Made by a program: the position numbers and the translations under genes
The notes under the pieces: generated by a model
The model's input: the letters and a program-made list of their open reading frames with translations, nothing else
Databases searched by the model: none
Told to the model about the DNA's origin: nothing
Part shown: one piece after another, positions 8,263 to 15,700 of the stretch
Layout: every line of letters begins with the position of its first letter
Position numbering within the stretch: position 1 is the first letter of the stretch
DNA from: an uncultured Massilia sp.
GTDB taxonomy: Bacteria > Pseudomonadota > Gammaproteobacteria > Burkholderiales > Burkholderiaceae_D
DNA: 34,425 nucleotides
Assembly: GCA_913778765.1 (NCBI GenBank)
Contig: CAJYXO010000170.1
Location: forward strand, 1 to 34,425
Direction: 5' to 3'

Positions 8263-9503
8263 AGAACCTTCTTTTCTCGCAGGGCGGCGATCTCTTCGCT
8301 GCTCTTGCCGAGGATCTCGGCCAGCACCTCATCGGTATGCTGGCCGAGCAGCGGCGGCGCCTTGGCGCTGGTGGCCGGCGTCGCCGACATCCGCATCGGG
8401 CTGCGCACCAGCTTCACCTCGCCCGCGGTCGGATGGGGCAGGGCGATTTCGATGCCGCGCGCCTTTACCTGTTCGTTGGCGAAGACCTCGTCCAGGTTGT
8501 TGATCGGGCCGCAGGGCACGCCCCGTTCTTCCAGCATCGCGATCCATTCGTCGCGTCCGCGTTCCTTCACCATGTCGGCCAGCAGCGGCACCAGCACGCC
8601 GCGGTTCTTCACGCGCAGCGGATTGGTGGCGAAGCGTTCGTCCGTTCCCAGTTCCGGCCGGCCGCCGGCTTCCACGAACTTGCGGTATTGGCCGTCGTTG
8701 CCGGCGGCGACGATGATGTGGCCGTCCGCGCAGGCGAAGGTCTGGTAGGGCACGATGTTGGCGTGGGCATTGCCCCAGCGCGCCGGGCGCTTGCCGCTGT
8801 TCAGGTAATTGCTGCCGACGTTGGCCAGCATCGCCACCTGGGTATCGAGCAGGGACATGTCGATGTACTGGCCTTCGCCGGTCCGGTCGCGGTGGGTCAG
8901 GGCCGCCAGCACGGCGACGGTCGCGTACATGCCGGTCATCAGGTCGGTCAGGGCCACGCCCACCTTCTGCGGGCCGCCGCCCGGCAGCTCGTCGCGCTCG
9001 CCGGTCACCGACATCAAACCGCCCATGCCCTGGATCAGGAAGTCGTAGCCGGCGCGGTGCGCATATGGGCCGTCCTGGCCGAAGCCGGTGATCGAGCAGT
9101 AGACGATGTCGGGCTTGATTTCCTTCAGCGACGCGTAGTCGAGGCCATAGCGCTCGAGCTGGCCGACCTTGAAGTTTTCCAGCACGACGTCGCAGTGCCG
9201 CGCCAGTTCGCGCAGCAAGGCCTGGCCGTCCGGGCTCGCCATGTCGACCGTCACCGAGCGCTTGCCGCGGTTCGCCGACAGGTAGTAGGCGGCTTCGCCG
9301 GTCGCCTTGCCTTCCGCATCGGGGGCGTAGGGCGGACCCCAGGCGCGGGTGTCGTCGCCGCTGTCCGGACGTTCGATCTTGATCACGTCGGCGCCGAGGT
9401 CGGCCAGGTTCTGCGAGCACCAGGGGCCGGCCAGCACGCGCGACAGGTCGAGTACGCGGATATGGCGCAGCGCGCCGGGCAGGGTATTCATCTCGGATGC
9501 CAT
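8259..9503 (-). CDS. CaiB/BaiF family (class III) CoA-transferase
   Basis: Transfers CoA between acyl-CoA thioesters and free acids in the cytoplasm. Full length (414 aa) for the formyl-CoA/carnitine-CoA transferase family. The sequence shows the N-terminal VLDLSRVLAGPWCSQ, IKIERPDSGDDTR, the NRGKRSVTVD turn, and Asp187 in ALTDLMTG, which aligns with the catalytic Asp that forms the aspartyl-CoA intermediate. The start is the ATG behind GGGGA on the minus strand; a second ATG four codons in is less likely. It stands alone, so the acid substrate cannot be inferred from context. Its stop overlaps the convergent small gene. Confidence 0.93.
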   Translation of the reverse strand: MASEMNTLPGALRHIRVLDLSRVLAGPWCSQNLADLGADVIKIERPDSGDDTRAWGPPYAPDAEGKATGEAAYYLSANRGKRSVTVDMASPDGQALLRELARHCDVVLENFKVGQLERYGLDYASLKEIKPDIVYCSITGFGQDGPYAHRAGYDFLIQGMGGLMSVTGERDELPGGGPQKVGVALTDLMTGMYATVAVLAALTHRDRTGEGQYIDMSLLDTQVAMLANVGSNYLNSGKRPARWGNAHANIVPYQTFACADGHIIVAAGNDGQYRKFVEAGGRPELGTDERFATNPLRVKNRGVLVPLLADMVKERGRDEWIAMLEERGVPCGPINNLDEVFANEQVKARGIEIALPHPTAGEVKLVRSPMRMSATPATSAKAPPLLGQHTDEVLAEILGKSSEEIAALREKKVL

Positions 9504-9551
9504 CTGGTCCCCAGTGGTTGTTGGTTGTCGGCGCAGATTATAGCGGGCCGG

Positions 9552-11324
9552 TCACGAGGCGCCCCCGGGCGCCGTCAGGGCCTGTGCGAACTGGTCGCGT
9601 TCGCGGTCGACGATGTCGTCGACCATGCGTTCGTCCAGCCCCATCGACTCCAGCACGAAGGCGGACAGCTGCAGGCTGGCTTCCAGCGTTTCCGGCACCA
9701 CCACGCTGGCGCCGGCCAGCTTCAGCGCGCGCGCATGCTTCTCGTCGCGCGAACGGGCGAACAGGCGCGCCTCCGGGAATTCGCGGCGGATGCCGCGCAC
9801 CGCCTGCAGCGCCGAGGACGGATGGTCCATGGTCAGCACGATCGCCGGGGCCTGGTCGGCATGCACGCGGCGCAGCAGCTCCGGACGCGCGGCATTGCCG
9901 AAGTAGACCGGCACGCCTTCGGCATGCAGCTTCGACACCAGCTTGGCGTCGTTCTCGAACGCGACGTAGGGGATGTGCTGGCTGGCCAGCAGTTTTGCGA
10001 GCTGCTGCCCGACGCGGCCGAAGCCGGCGATGATCACGCGGCCGCGCGCGTCTTCCAGTTCCCATTGCGCGTCGCGGGTCTCCTGCTCGCGCGCCTGGCG
10101 CTCCGCCCGCTCGCCGATGCCTTTGCCGATGCGCGCCAGCAGCGGCGTCAGGAACAGCGACAGGCCCACCGCCAGCATCACGCGCCCGCCCAGGCCGGGT
10201 TCCAGCAGCTTGTAACCAATGGCGTAGCCGATCACGATGAAGGCGAATTCGCCGCCCTGGCCCAGCAGCAGGGCGCCCTCGACCGCGCGGCCCCAGGACA
10301 GGCCGCCGATGCGCAGCACCGGCGCGATCACGACGGCCTTGATCAGTACCAGCAGGATCACGGCGCAGGCCAGCCACAGCGGCGCCTGGACGATCTGCAG
10401 CGGGTCCATGCCCATCCCGACCGTCATGAAGAACAGGCCCATGAGCAGGCCCTTGAAGGGCTCGACCATCAGCTCGACCTCGTGCTTGAATTCGGTCTCG
10501 GCCAGCAGCAGGCCGGCGATCAGCGCGCCGAGCGCCATCGACAGCCCGGCCATGGACGACAGGCCGGCGATGCCGAAGGTACTCAACAAGATCAGCGCCA
10601 TGAACACGTCCGGCTGGCGGTGCCGGGCGAAAGCGCGGAACAGCGGATGGATCACGCGCCCGCCGATCAGGTAGATCAGGGCGATCGCTAGCGCCGCCTT
10701 GCCCATTGCCAGCAGCGCCACCATCGGCACGTTGACTTCGCCGCCGTCGCCGGCGGCGTGGCCGCCCAGCGCGCCGATCAGGATCAGGATCGGCACCACC
10801 GCCAGGTCCTGCAGCATCAGCACCGCGAACGCGGCCTGGCCCAGCGGCGTGCCGGTGGCCTGGCGCTCGCCCAGCAGCTGCATCACCACCGCGGTGGAGG
10901 ACAGCGACAGCACCAGGCCGAGCACCAGCGCCGTCTCCATCGATTGGCCCAGGATCGTCCACACGGCGCCGCCCAGCAGCAGGGCGCACAGCACCACCTG
11001 GGCGCTGCCGGCGCCGAACACCCAGCGCCGCATCGCCCACAACCGCGCCGCCGACAGCTCCAGGCCGATCATGAACATCAGGAACAGCACGCCCAGCTCG
11101 GCCAGCATGGCGACGTTGTCGTTGTTGGGGAAGGTGAACAGCCCGAGCCACCACACGTCCTGCGCCATGCGGCCCAGGCCGAAGGGGCCGAACAGGGTGC
11201 CGACCGCCAGGAAGCCGAGCACCTGGTTGATGCGCAGGCGCTGCAAAGTCGGGATCAGGATGCCGGCGAGGCTGAGGAACAGCAGGATTTCGCGCAGGAA
11301 GGGGAGGGGGTGTTGCTCTTGCAC
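9552..11324 (-). CDS. CPA2 cation:proton antiporter with RCK_N domain (KefB/KefC-like)
   Basis: A 590-residue inner-membrane monovalent cation:proton antiporter. The first 400 residues carry about 12-13 hydrophobic segments of the Na+/H+ exchanger fold, including LSSTAVVMQLL and Gln-Asp at 172-173 in LMLQDLAVVP, characteristic of the KefB/KefC/YbaL branch. After a charged linker (residues 402-428) comes a Rossmann RCK/TrkA-N nucleotide-binding domain starting VIIAGFGRVGQ (434-440), and then a short C-terminal tail. In KefB/C this domain gates potassium efflux in response to glutathione adducts; no KefF/KefG-type partner gene is present, so that regulation is not shown here. The start is a GTG with AAAGG upstream. 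It lies 48 nt upstream of the CoA-transferase start on the same strand, without a clear functional link. Confidence 0.92.
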   Translation of the reverse strand: MQEQHPLPFLREILLFLSLAGILIPTLQRLRINQVLGFLAVGTLFGPFGLGRMAQDVWWLGLFTFPNNDNVAMLAELGVLFLMFMIGLELSAARLWAMRRWVFGAGSAQVVLCALLLGGAVWTILGQSMETALVLGLVLSLSSTAVVMQLLGERQATGTPLGQAAFAVLMLQDLAVVPILILIGALGGHAAGDGGEVNVPMVALLAMGKAALAIALIYLIGGRVIHPLFRAFARHRQPDVFMALILLSTFGIAGLSSMAGLSMALGALIAGLLLAETEFKHEVELMVEPFKGLLMGLFFMTVGMGMDPLQIVQAPLWLACAVILLVLIKAVVIAPVLRIGGLSWGRAVEGALLLGQGGEFAFIVIGYAIGYKLLEPGLGGRVMLAVGLSLFLTPLLARIGKGIGERAERQAREQETRDAQWELEDARGRVIIAGFGRVGQQLAKLLASQHIPYVAFENDAKLVSKLHAEGVPVYFGNAARPELLRRVHADQAPAIVLTMDHPSSALQAVRGIRREFPEARLFARSRDEKHARALKLAGASVVVPETLEASLQLSAFVLESMGLDERMVDDIVDRERDQFAQALTAPGGAS

Positions 11325-11357
11325 GGATCGATGCCTTTCATGGACGACGCTGCCGCG

Positions 11358-12065
11358 TCATTGCAGGTAGTTGCGCTTCAGGTGCAGGCTGAAAGGCACG
11401 ACGCCGGCGCAGGCCTGGCCGCCGCATCGCGCCGGCTTGTACTTGAGCAGGCGCTCGAGCAGCACGTACAGCTCCTTTCCGCCGCGCTGCGGATAAGGCG
11501 GGTCGTCGCCGGCATCCAGCGCCGGGTAATACGAGCGGACGAAGCGCTGCTGCTCGGGCGTCAGCGCGTCGAAGCCGCGGTCCAGCGGCAGCGGGCCGTA
11601 GGCCGTCTTGTTGCGGATGTGGGAGCCGACCGGCTCCTCGTCCGACGACAGCCAGAACCTGGCCATGCCGGCGGCGGCCGGCGGCGGCTCGACCGCCACG
11701 TCGATCCTGCGGTCGTCGGCGAAGCGGACCTCGGCCCGGCGCCCGCTGCCGGCAAAGGTCATGACACCCCGGCCATGCCGGCGGCCGTCCTTCCATTCGC
11801 CTTCGTAGGAGCCGCCCAGCATGTAGGTCATGGTGCCGACGCCGTCGGGCCTGCCGTTCTTCCAGCCGCCATGGTAGCTGTCGCCGGTCGAGAAGCGGCC
11901 GTCGGCGACGCCGTTGCCGACCGTGCCGAGGAAAATGCCGGACAGCGGGCCGCCGGGCGCCGTGATCCGTATCTCCGGCTGTGCCGGCGCGGTCGCCCCG
12001 GCCGGGCCGGCGAACACGCAGCCCAGGGCGAGGCCAAGGGCGGACAGGACAGCTGCTGATTTCAC
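11358..12065 (-). CDS. Secreted MORN-repeat protein (paralogue 1, short form)
   Basis: A 235-residue exported protein. Residues 1-26 are a signal peptide (KSAAVLSALGLALGCVFAG, then Ala-X-Ala). MORN-type repeats follow: GDSYHGGWKNGRPDGVGTMT and GSYEGEWKDGRRHGRGVMTF. Next comes a linker with DRGFDALTPEQQ and a C-terminal end PARCGGQACAG with two Cys. The GTG at 12063-12065 is chosen because it has GGGGAG 7 nt upstream, and because the neighbouring paralogue starts at the same point after the same GGAGCCCGTCC sequence; an upstream GTG would add five codons. Compared with its neighbour it lacks one N-terminal repeat and most of the TonB-C-like domain. Binding partner and role are unknown. Confidence 0.82.
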   Translation of the reverse strand: MKSAAVLSALGLALGCVFAGPAGATAPAQPEIRITAPGGPLSGIFLGTVGNGVADGRFSTGDSYHGGWKNGRPDGVGTMTYMLGGSYEGEWKDGRRHGRGVMTFAGSGRRAEVRFADDRRIDVAVEPPPAAAGMARFWLSSDEEPVGSHIRNKTAYGPLPLDRGFDALTPEQQRFVRSYYPALDAGDDPPYPQRGGKELYVLLERLLKYKPARCGGQACAGVVPFSLHLKRNYLQ

Positions 12066-12130
12066 GGACGGGCTCCCCACGAGTTCACATGCCTTGATTT
12101 TCAGTCAACGCATCGCCGGCGGTCAATGGT

Positions 12131-13000
12131 CTATTCGAGGACGAGATGCAGGCCGATCCCCCATATGCCCGGACAAGGCTGGCCGCTGCAGCGTGCCGGC
12201 GTATAAGCCAGCAAGCCGGCGGCCGTGCCGATCGCGCGCCGGATGTCCGGCGCGACGACGCCCGCCGTCGTGACCGAGACCGCTTTGCCCTGGGCATCCA
12301 CCGTCACGTACACCCAGACGGTGCCCTCGACCCCCAATCGTCCGATGTTCGCCTTCAGGGCCGAATACAGTTCTTTCCCGCCCGTGATGGGGTAGGGCGG
12401 ATCGTCCCCTTCTTCCAGTGTCGGGTATTCGTTGCGGACAAGTTGCCGCTGTTCGGGCGTCAGCTCGGCGAAGCCGCGGTCCGCGGGCACCGCGCCGCTG
12501 GCGGTCTTGCCAGGAATGCGAGGGGCGAGGGGCTCGCCGGTGGTCGGGTCGACCCGGATGTCGTCCACGAAACGCACCGCGGCGCGCCGGCCGCTGCCGA
12601 CGAAGACCATCGTGCCCCTGCCGTCGCGCTTGCCGTTCTTCCATTCGCCGTCGTAGGAACCGCCCAGCATGTAGGTCATCTTGCCCCTGCCGTCGGGATG
12701 ACCGTTCTTCCATTCTCCCTGGTAGATGTCGCGGTGCGGGTAGACGCCCTCGGCGACGCCGGTGCGCTCGCCCATTCGCACCTCGCCTTCGTACATCGTG
12801 CCGTCGGCATCCTGGAAGAAGCCCTTGCCGTCGGGGACGCCGTTGGTGACGGTGCCGATGTAGGTGCCGCCGCCGCGCGTCTTGAGCTGGACCTCGCCCG
12901 GCGCCGGTGCGATCGCCGGCGCTTTCGCCGTGTCCTGCCCGAGGGCGCCGGCGGAGGTCAGGACCAGGGCAAAGGCCAGCATGAAGACGGTGGATCGCAC
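12131..13000 (-). CDS. Secreted MORN-repeat protein with TonB-C-like domain (paralogue 2)
   Basis: A 289-residue exported protein with an N-terminal signal peptide (STVFMLAFALVLTSAGALG). About four MORN-like repeats follow: GGTYIGTVTNGVPDGKG, GTMYEGEVRMGERTGV, DIYQGEWKNGHPDGRGKMT and GSYDGEWKNGKRDGRGTM. Then ADRGFAELTPEQR and a C-terminal region resembling the TonB/energy-transducer C-terminal fold (GTVWVYVTVDAQGKAVSV, AGLLAYTPARCSGQPCPG). It has no membrane anchor like TonB itself, so a periplasmic or cell-envelope protein-binding role is more likely than energy transduction. GTG start behind GAGGAG. It is followed by its shorter paralogue after 65 nt on the same strand, indicating a tandem duplication and probably one transcript. 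Confidence 0.84.
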   Translation of the reverse strand: MRSTVFMLAFALVLTSAGALGQDTAKAPAIAPAPGEVQLKTRGGGTYIGTVTNGVPDGKGFFQDADGTMYEGEVRMGERTGVAEGVYPHRDIYQGEWKNGHPDGRGKMTYMLGGSYDGEWKNGKRDGRGTMVFVGSGRRAAVRFVDDIRVDPTTGEPLAPRIPGKTASGAVPADRGFAELTPEQRQLVRNEYPTLEEGDDPPYPITGGKELYSALKANIGRLGVEGTVWVYVTVDAQGKAVSVTTAGVVAPDIRRAIGTAAGLLAYTPARCSGQPCPGIWGIGLHLVLE

Positions 13001-13082
13001 GGACGGGCTCCTCGAAGGTTTGCGTCAATGATACTTGAACCGGATCGTCGAGCCGCGTCCGTACGGCCTGGGCGGACAGGCG

Positions 13083-15419
13083 TCAGGACCGCTGCGCCTG
13101 GAAAGCCTCCACCGGCGATTCCTCCATCTGCCGCTCGCCGCCCGCCAGCGGCTGGCGCGTCTCCATCGACTTGATCAGTTCCAGCATCTCCGGATCGTCG
13201 TGCTTGCGCAGTTCGAGGTAGCGCGCCAGGGCGTTGTCCAGCGCCGGCAGCAGGATGCCGCGCTCGCTGCTCATCGCCGTGTAGCCCGGGCGGGCGGCGA
13301 CGAAGCCGCAGTCCCGGGCCGGCTTCGCCTCCAGGCGGCTGGCGTCGACGCCGGCCGCGTCGGCCGCCTTGCGCGCCAGCTCGGCCCAGCTCACGCCGCC
13401 GGCGTTGGCCAGGTGCCAGATCCCGGCCTCGCCGTCGATGGCGAGATCGAGGCAGGCGTGCACCAGGTCCGGCACATAGGTCGGCGAGACCGTCATGTCG
13501 CTCGCGGCCGTGAAGGCGTCGCCGCGCTCCAGCGCCTCCAGCGCCAGGGTCACGAAGTTGTGGCGGTCCCAGGGGCCGAAGAAGGCCGAGGTGCGCACCA
13601 CCAGCGCGCCCGGATGCTTGTCCAGCACGCGCTGCTCGGCTTCCGCCTTGCTGCGGCCGTACACGTTCAGCGGCGCCACCGCGCTGCTCTCGACGTAGGG
13701 GCTGTCCTGCGCGCCGTCGAACACCAGGTCGCTGGAGAAGGTGGTGAGGTGGATGCCGTGGCGGGCGCAGGCGGCGGCCAGGATCGCCGGGCCGATCGCG
13801 TTTTCGCGCATGCAGCGCTCGACCTCGTGCTCGGCGTCGTCCACGCGCACGTAGCCGGCGCTGTTGATCACGGCCCAGGGCTGGTGCCGCGCCAGGGCGC
13901 GTTCGACCGAGTCGGCGTCGGTGATGTCCATCTCCTGGCGCGACAGCAGGCGGAACGCCAGGTTGCGCTTGCGGCACAGGTGGGCGAAGGCGCGGCCCAG
14001 GGTGCCGCTGGCGCCCGTGATCAGGATCGGCCGGCTGCCGGTGCCGACCAGGGTGTGGCCGTCGGCGGTGATCGAGGTGAGGGCGGCCGGGGTCGCGACC
14101 GGCGGACACAGGAAGCGGGCCGGTCGACGCCACCAGCCCTGGCCGCGCAGCACCGGATGCGACAGCGGCTGGCCGGAGGATAGTTCGCGCATCATGCGCG
14201 CCAGCGCGGTCGGGCGCGGCTCGGGCGCACGCACGTCGAAGGGACCGGGCTCGTAGTAGCCGCGGTTCTGGGTGACCAGGCTGTTCCAGTCGAAGGAGCC
14301 GAGCAGCGACCACACCGTGACGGCGCGCAGGTCGACGCCGTTGTTGCGCGATTCCTTGGCCGCTTCCCAGATCTCCAGCAGCCAGCGCAGCTGGTCTTCG
14401 CGGTTGGCGTCGATGTGGGCTTCGGTGATGGCCAGCGGAATGCGGTAGCGTTCCCACACTTCGGACAGCAGCGGGGCGATGCCGGCGGTCGGCGTGGCCA
14501 GCGCGCGCGAGGCTTCGATGTCGGCGCAGGGAATGCCGTCGGCCATGCCGCGGTGGTGCGCCGGATAGCGGTCCGGGCGGTGATCGAGCCAGCGTTCGCT
14601 GGTCACGTAGTAGTTGACGCCGATGATGTCGGGCGGGCAGGGGTTCTCGCGGAACCACAGGAAGTCCTCGGCGGGGATGCCGGTCGCGGTCAGGTAGTTC
14701 CACAGCGCGTGCTCGGGGCCGACCATGCCGCACAGCAGGTCCCAGGCCAGCCAGCGGCGCTCGTTGTAGAACTCGGCCACGTGGGCCAGCTCCGGCGTGC
14801 TGTAGGTCTTGCCCAGGTCGTCGGTCTGCACCAGCTTGGCATCCGGGTTGACGGCGCGGATCGCGCGCATCGACAGCACCACCGCGCGGCACTGCACCAG
14901 CAGGGCCTGGATGAAGGTGCGGTCGTCGCGGCCGTGCGGATACCAGACGCCGTACAGGCCGGCAAAGCGGGCCGTGGTGCAGGGTTCGTTGACGGGGGTG
15001 TAGTACTCGAGCCAGGGATAGCGCGCCGCCACCGCGCCGGCGTACTCGGCCAGTTGTGCGGCGAAGGCCGGGTCGACCAGGCTGGTGTGGCGCGGACCGC
15101 TGCCGTGGTGCACCAGGCCGGCGATCGGCGTGACGCCGGCGTCGCGCAGCGCGTGCAGGCGCTCGTCCGGCCAGCACCAGTCGGCCTTGTCGATACCCTC
15201 GGGGGCCGTGCGTTCCCAGATCACGGGATAGCGGATCGCGCGGATGCCGAGCGCCGCGAAGCGTTCGATGTCGGCCGGGCGGGTCGCATGGCCGTTGCGG
15301 TCGAGCTGGTGGAAGTAGTCGTCGTGGACGCGGTTGACGGTGCATTCGAGGCCGCCCCAGAGTTCGAGGGGGCCGCCGTGGCCGTGCTTGTGGCTGTTCG
15401 TGCTCTTCGTGGAATTCAT
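13083..15419 (-). CDS. Fusion: GH1-like glycosidase + RmlD/NAD(P)-dependent sugar-nucleotide reductase
   Basis: A 778-residue two-domain cytoplasmic enzyme without a signal peptide. Residues 17-420 form a (beta/alpha)8 glycosidase related to family 1: TPVNEP (141-146, acid/base Glu145), IIGVNYYVT (265-273) and ITEAH (331-335, nucleophile Glu333; ENG is changed to EAH). Residues 463-750 form an RmlD-like short-chain reductase/epimerase: TGASGTLG (468-475) for NAD(P), SSDLVFDG and the catalytic YGRSK (587-591). RmlD reduces dTDP-4-keto-rhamnose; here the sugar is unknown. Both active sites look intact, so a two-step conversion of one carbohydrate is plausible. It stands alone, in front of an AT-rich gap shared with the divergent trpS leader. 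The SD is weak. Confidence 0.88.
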   Translation of the reverse strand: MNSTKSTNSHKHGHGGPLELWGGLECTVNRVHDDYFHQLDRNGHATRPADIERFAALGIRAIRYPVIWERTAPEGIDKADWCWPDERLHALRDAGVTPIAGLVHHGSGPRHTSLVDPAFAAQLAEYAGAVAARYPWLEYYTPVNEPCTTARFAGLYGVWYPHGRDDRTFIQALLVQCRAVVLSMRAIRAVNPDAKLVQTDDLGKTYSTPELAHVAEFYNERRWLAWDLLCGMVGPEHALWNYLTATGIPAEDFLWFRENPCPPDIIGVNYYVTSERWLDHRPDRYPAHHRGMADGIPCADIEASRALATPTAGIAPLLSEVWERYRIPLAITEAHIDANREDQLRWLLEIWEAAKESRNNGVDLRAVTVWSLLGSFDWNSLVTQNRGYYEPGPFDVRAPEPRPTALARMMRELSSGQPLSHPVLRGQGWWRRPARFLCPPVATPAALTSITADGHTLVGTGSRPILITGASGTLGRAFAHLCRKRNLAFRLLSRQEMDITDADSVERALARHQPWAVINSAGYVRVDDAEHEVERCMRENAIGPAILAAACARHGIHLTTFSSDLVFDGAQDSPYVESSAVAPLNVYGRSKAEAEQRVLDKHPGALVVRTSAFFGPWDRHNFVTLALEALERGDAFTAASDMTVSPTYVPDLVHACLDLAIDGEAGIWHLANAGGVSWAELARKAADAAGVDASRLEAKPARDCGFVAARPGYTAMSSERGILLPALDNALARYLELRKHDDPEMLELIKSMETRQPLAGGERQMEESPVEAFQAQRS

Positions 15420-15497
15420 AAATCACCAATTATTAATTTTCTTACAACAATAAATCCATGAAAGGCCTGCCAGTCCATGATGTCGGGGAGTCTGGAC

Positions 15498-15593
15498 ATG
15501 AAGCTGTTGACAGCGATGCGGCAACCTGCAACCATGCCATCCATGAATTTTTCGAATGCACATTCCGTTCTCGTTTCCTGGTGGCGCCGCTAG
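15498..15593 (+). CDS. Leader peptide with tandem Trp codons (trpS attenuator)
   Basis: A 31-codon frame starting MKLLTAMRQP and ending VLVSWWRR-stop, too short for ordinary gene calling. Its ATG has a strong Shine-Dalgarno, GGGGAG at 15485-15490, with 7-nt spacing. Codons 28 and 29 are both TGG (15579-15584), four codons before the TAG. The frame lies 35 nt upstream of an intrinsic terminator and just upstream of a tryptophanyl-tRNA synthetase gene, which is the layout of amino-acid biosynthesis leader peptides such as trpL. Its expected job is to sense charged tRNA-Trp: stalling at the two Trp codons would let trpS be transcribed. No other function is expected for the peptide. Confidence 0.8.
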   Translation: MKLLTAMRQPATMPSMNFSNAHSVLVSWWRR

Positions 15594-15636
15594 CAGCGCG
15601 CGGCCAGAGAGTTGAATGTGAATCAATGAACGCCGC
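15579..15636 (+). promoter_or_regulatory. Attenuator pause and antiterminator stems
   Basis: The segment 15582-15590, overlapping the second Trp codon, can pair with 15598-15606 (8 pairs, two single-base bulges). If a ribosome stalls at the Trp codons, that stem is blocked and 15600-15604 (GCGGC) is free to pair with 15632-15636 (GCCGC), the 5' arm of the terminator. A small helper stem TTGA/TCAA (15612-15615 with 15623-15626) lies within that loop. A ribosome that reaches the stop at 15591-15593 would cover 15598-15606 and so favour the terminator. GGTGGCG at 15580-15586 can also pair with 15631-15637, so alternative folds exist. Derived by hand, without energy calculation. Confidence 0.6.
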
Positions 15637-15659
15637 CTCGATTCAAGGTGGCGTTTTTG
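15629..15659 (+). terminator. Attenuator terminator before trpS
   Basis: AACGCCGCC (15629-15637) pairs with GGTGGCGTT (15647-15655), nine pairs including one G-T, plus a closing T-A. The stem is followed by TTTTTGTT. It reads only on the plus strand, 35 nt after the leader stop and about 40 nt before the trpS start. No other plus-strand gene lies upstream for it to terminate. Confidence 0.85.
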
Positions 15660-15700
15660 TTAGCGCGGCAGGATCGGGGCAAGGATAAATAGGAACCCCG

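Noticed and set aside
9552..11324. Glutathione-gated KefB/KefC assignment for the antiporter
   Set aside because: No KefF/KefG ancillary gene is adjacent and the gating residues cannot be judged by eye, so only the CPA2-RCK family is called.
15507..15512. Perfect TTGACA as a possible -35 box for trpS
   Set aside because: It lies inside the leader ORF (Leu-Thr codons) and has no -10 element at the right distance; a promoter there would bypass the leader start.
15423..15626. Minus-strand 67-codon frame upstream of the glycosidase fusion
   Set aside because: No Shine-Dalgarno, no recognisable sequence, and it runs antisense to the leader and attenuator.
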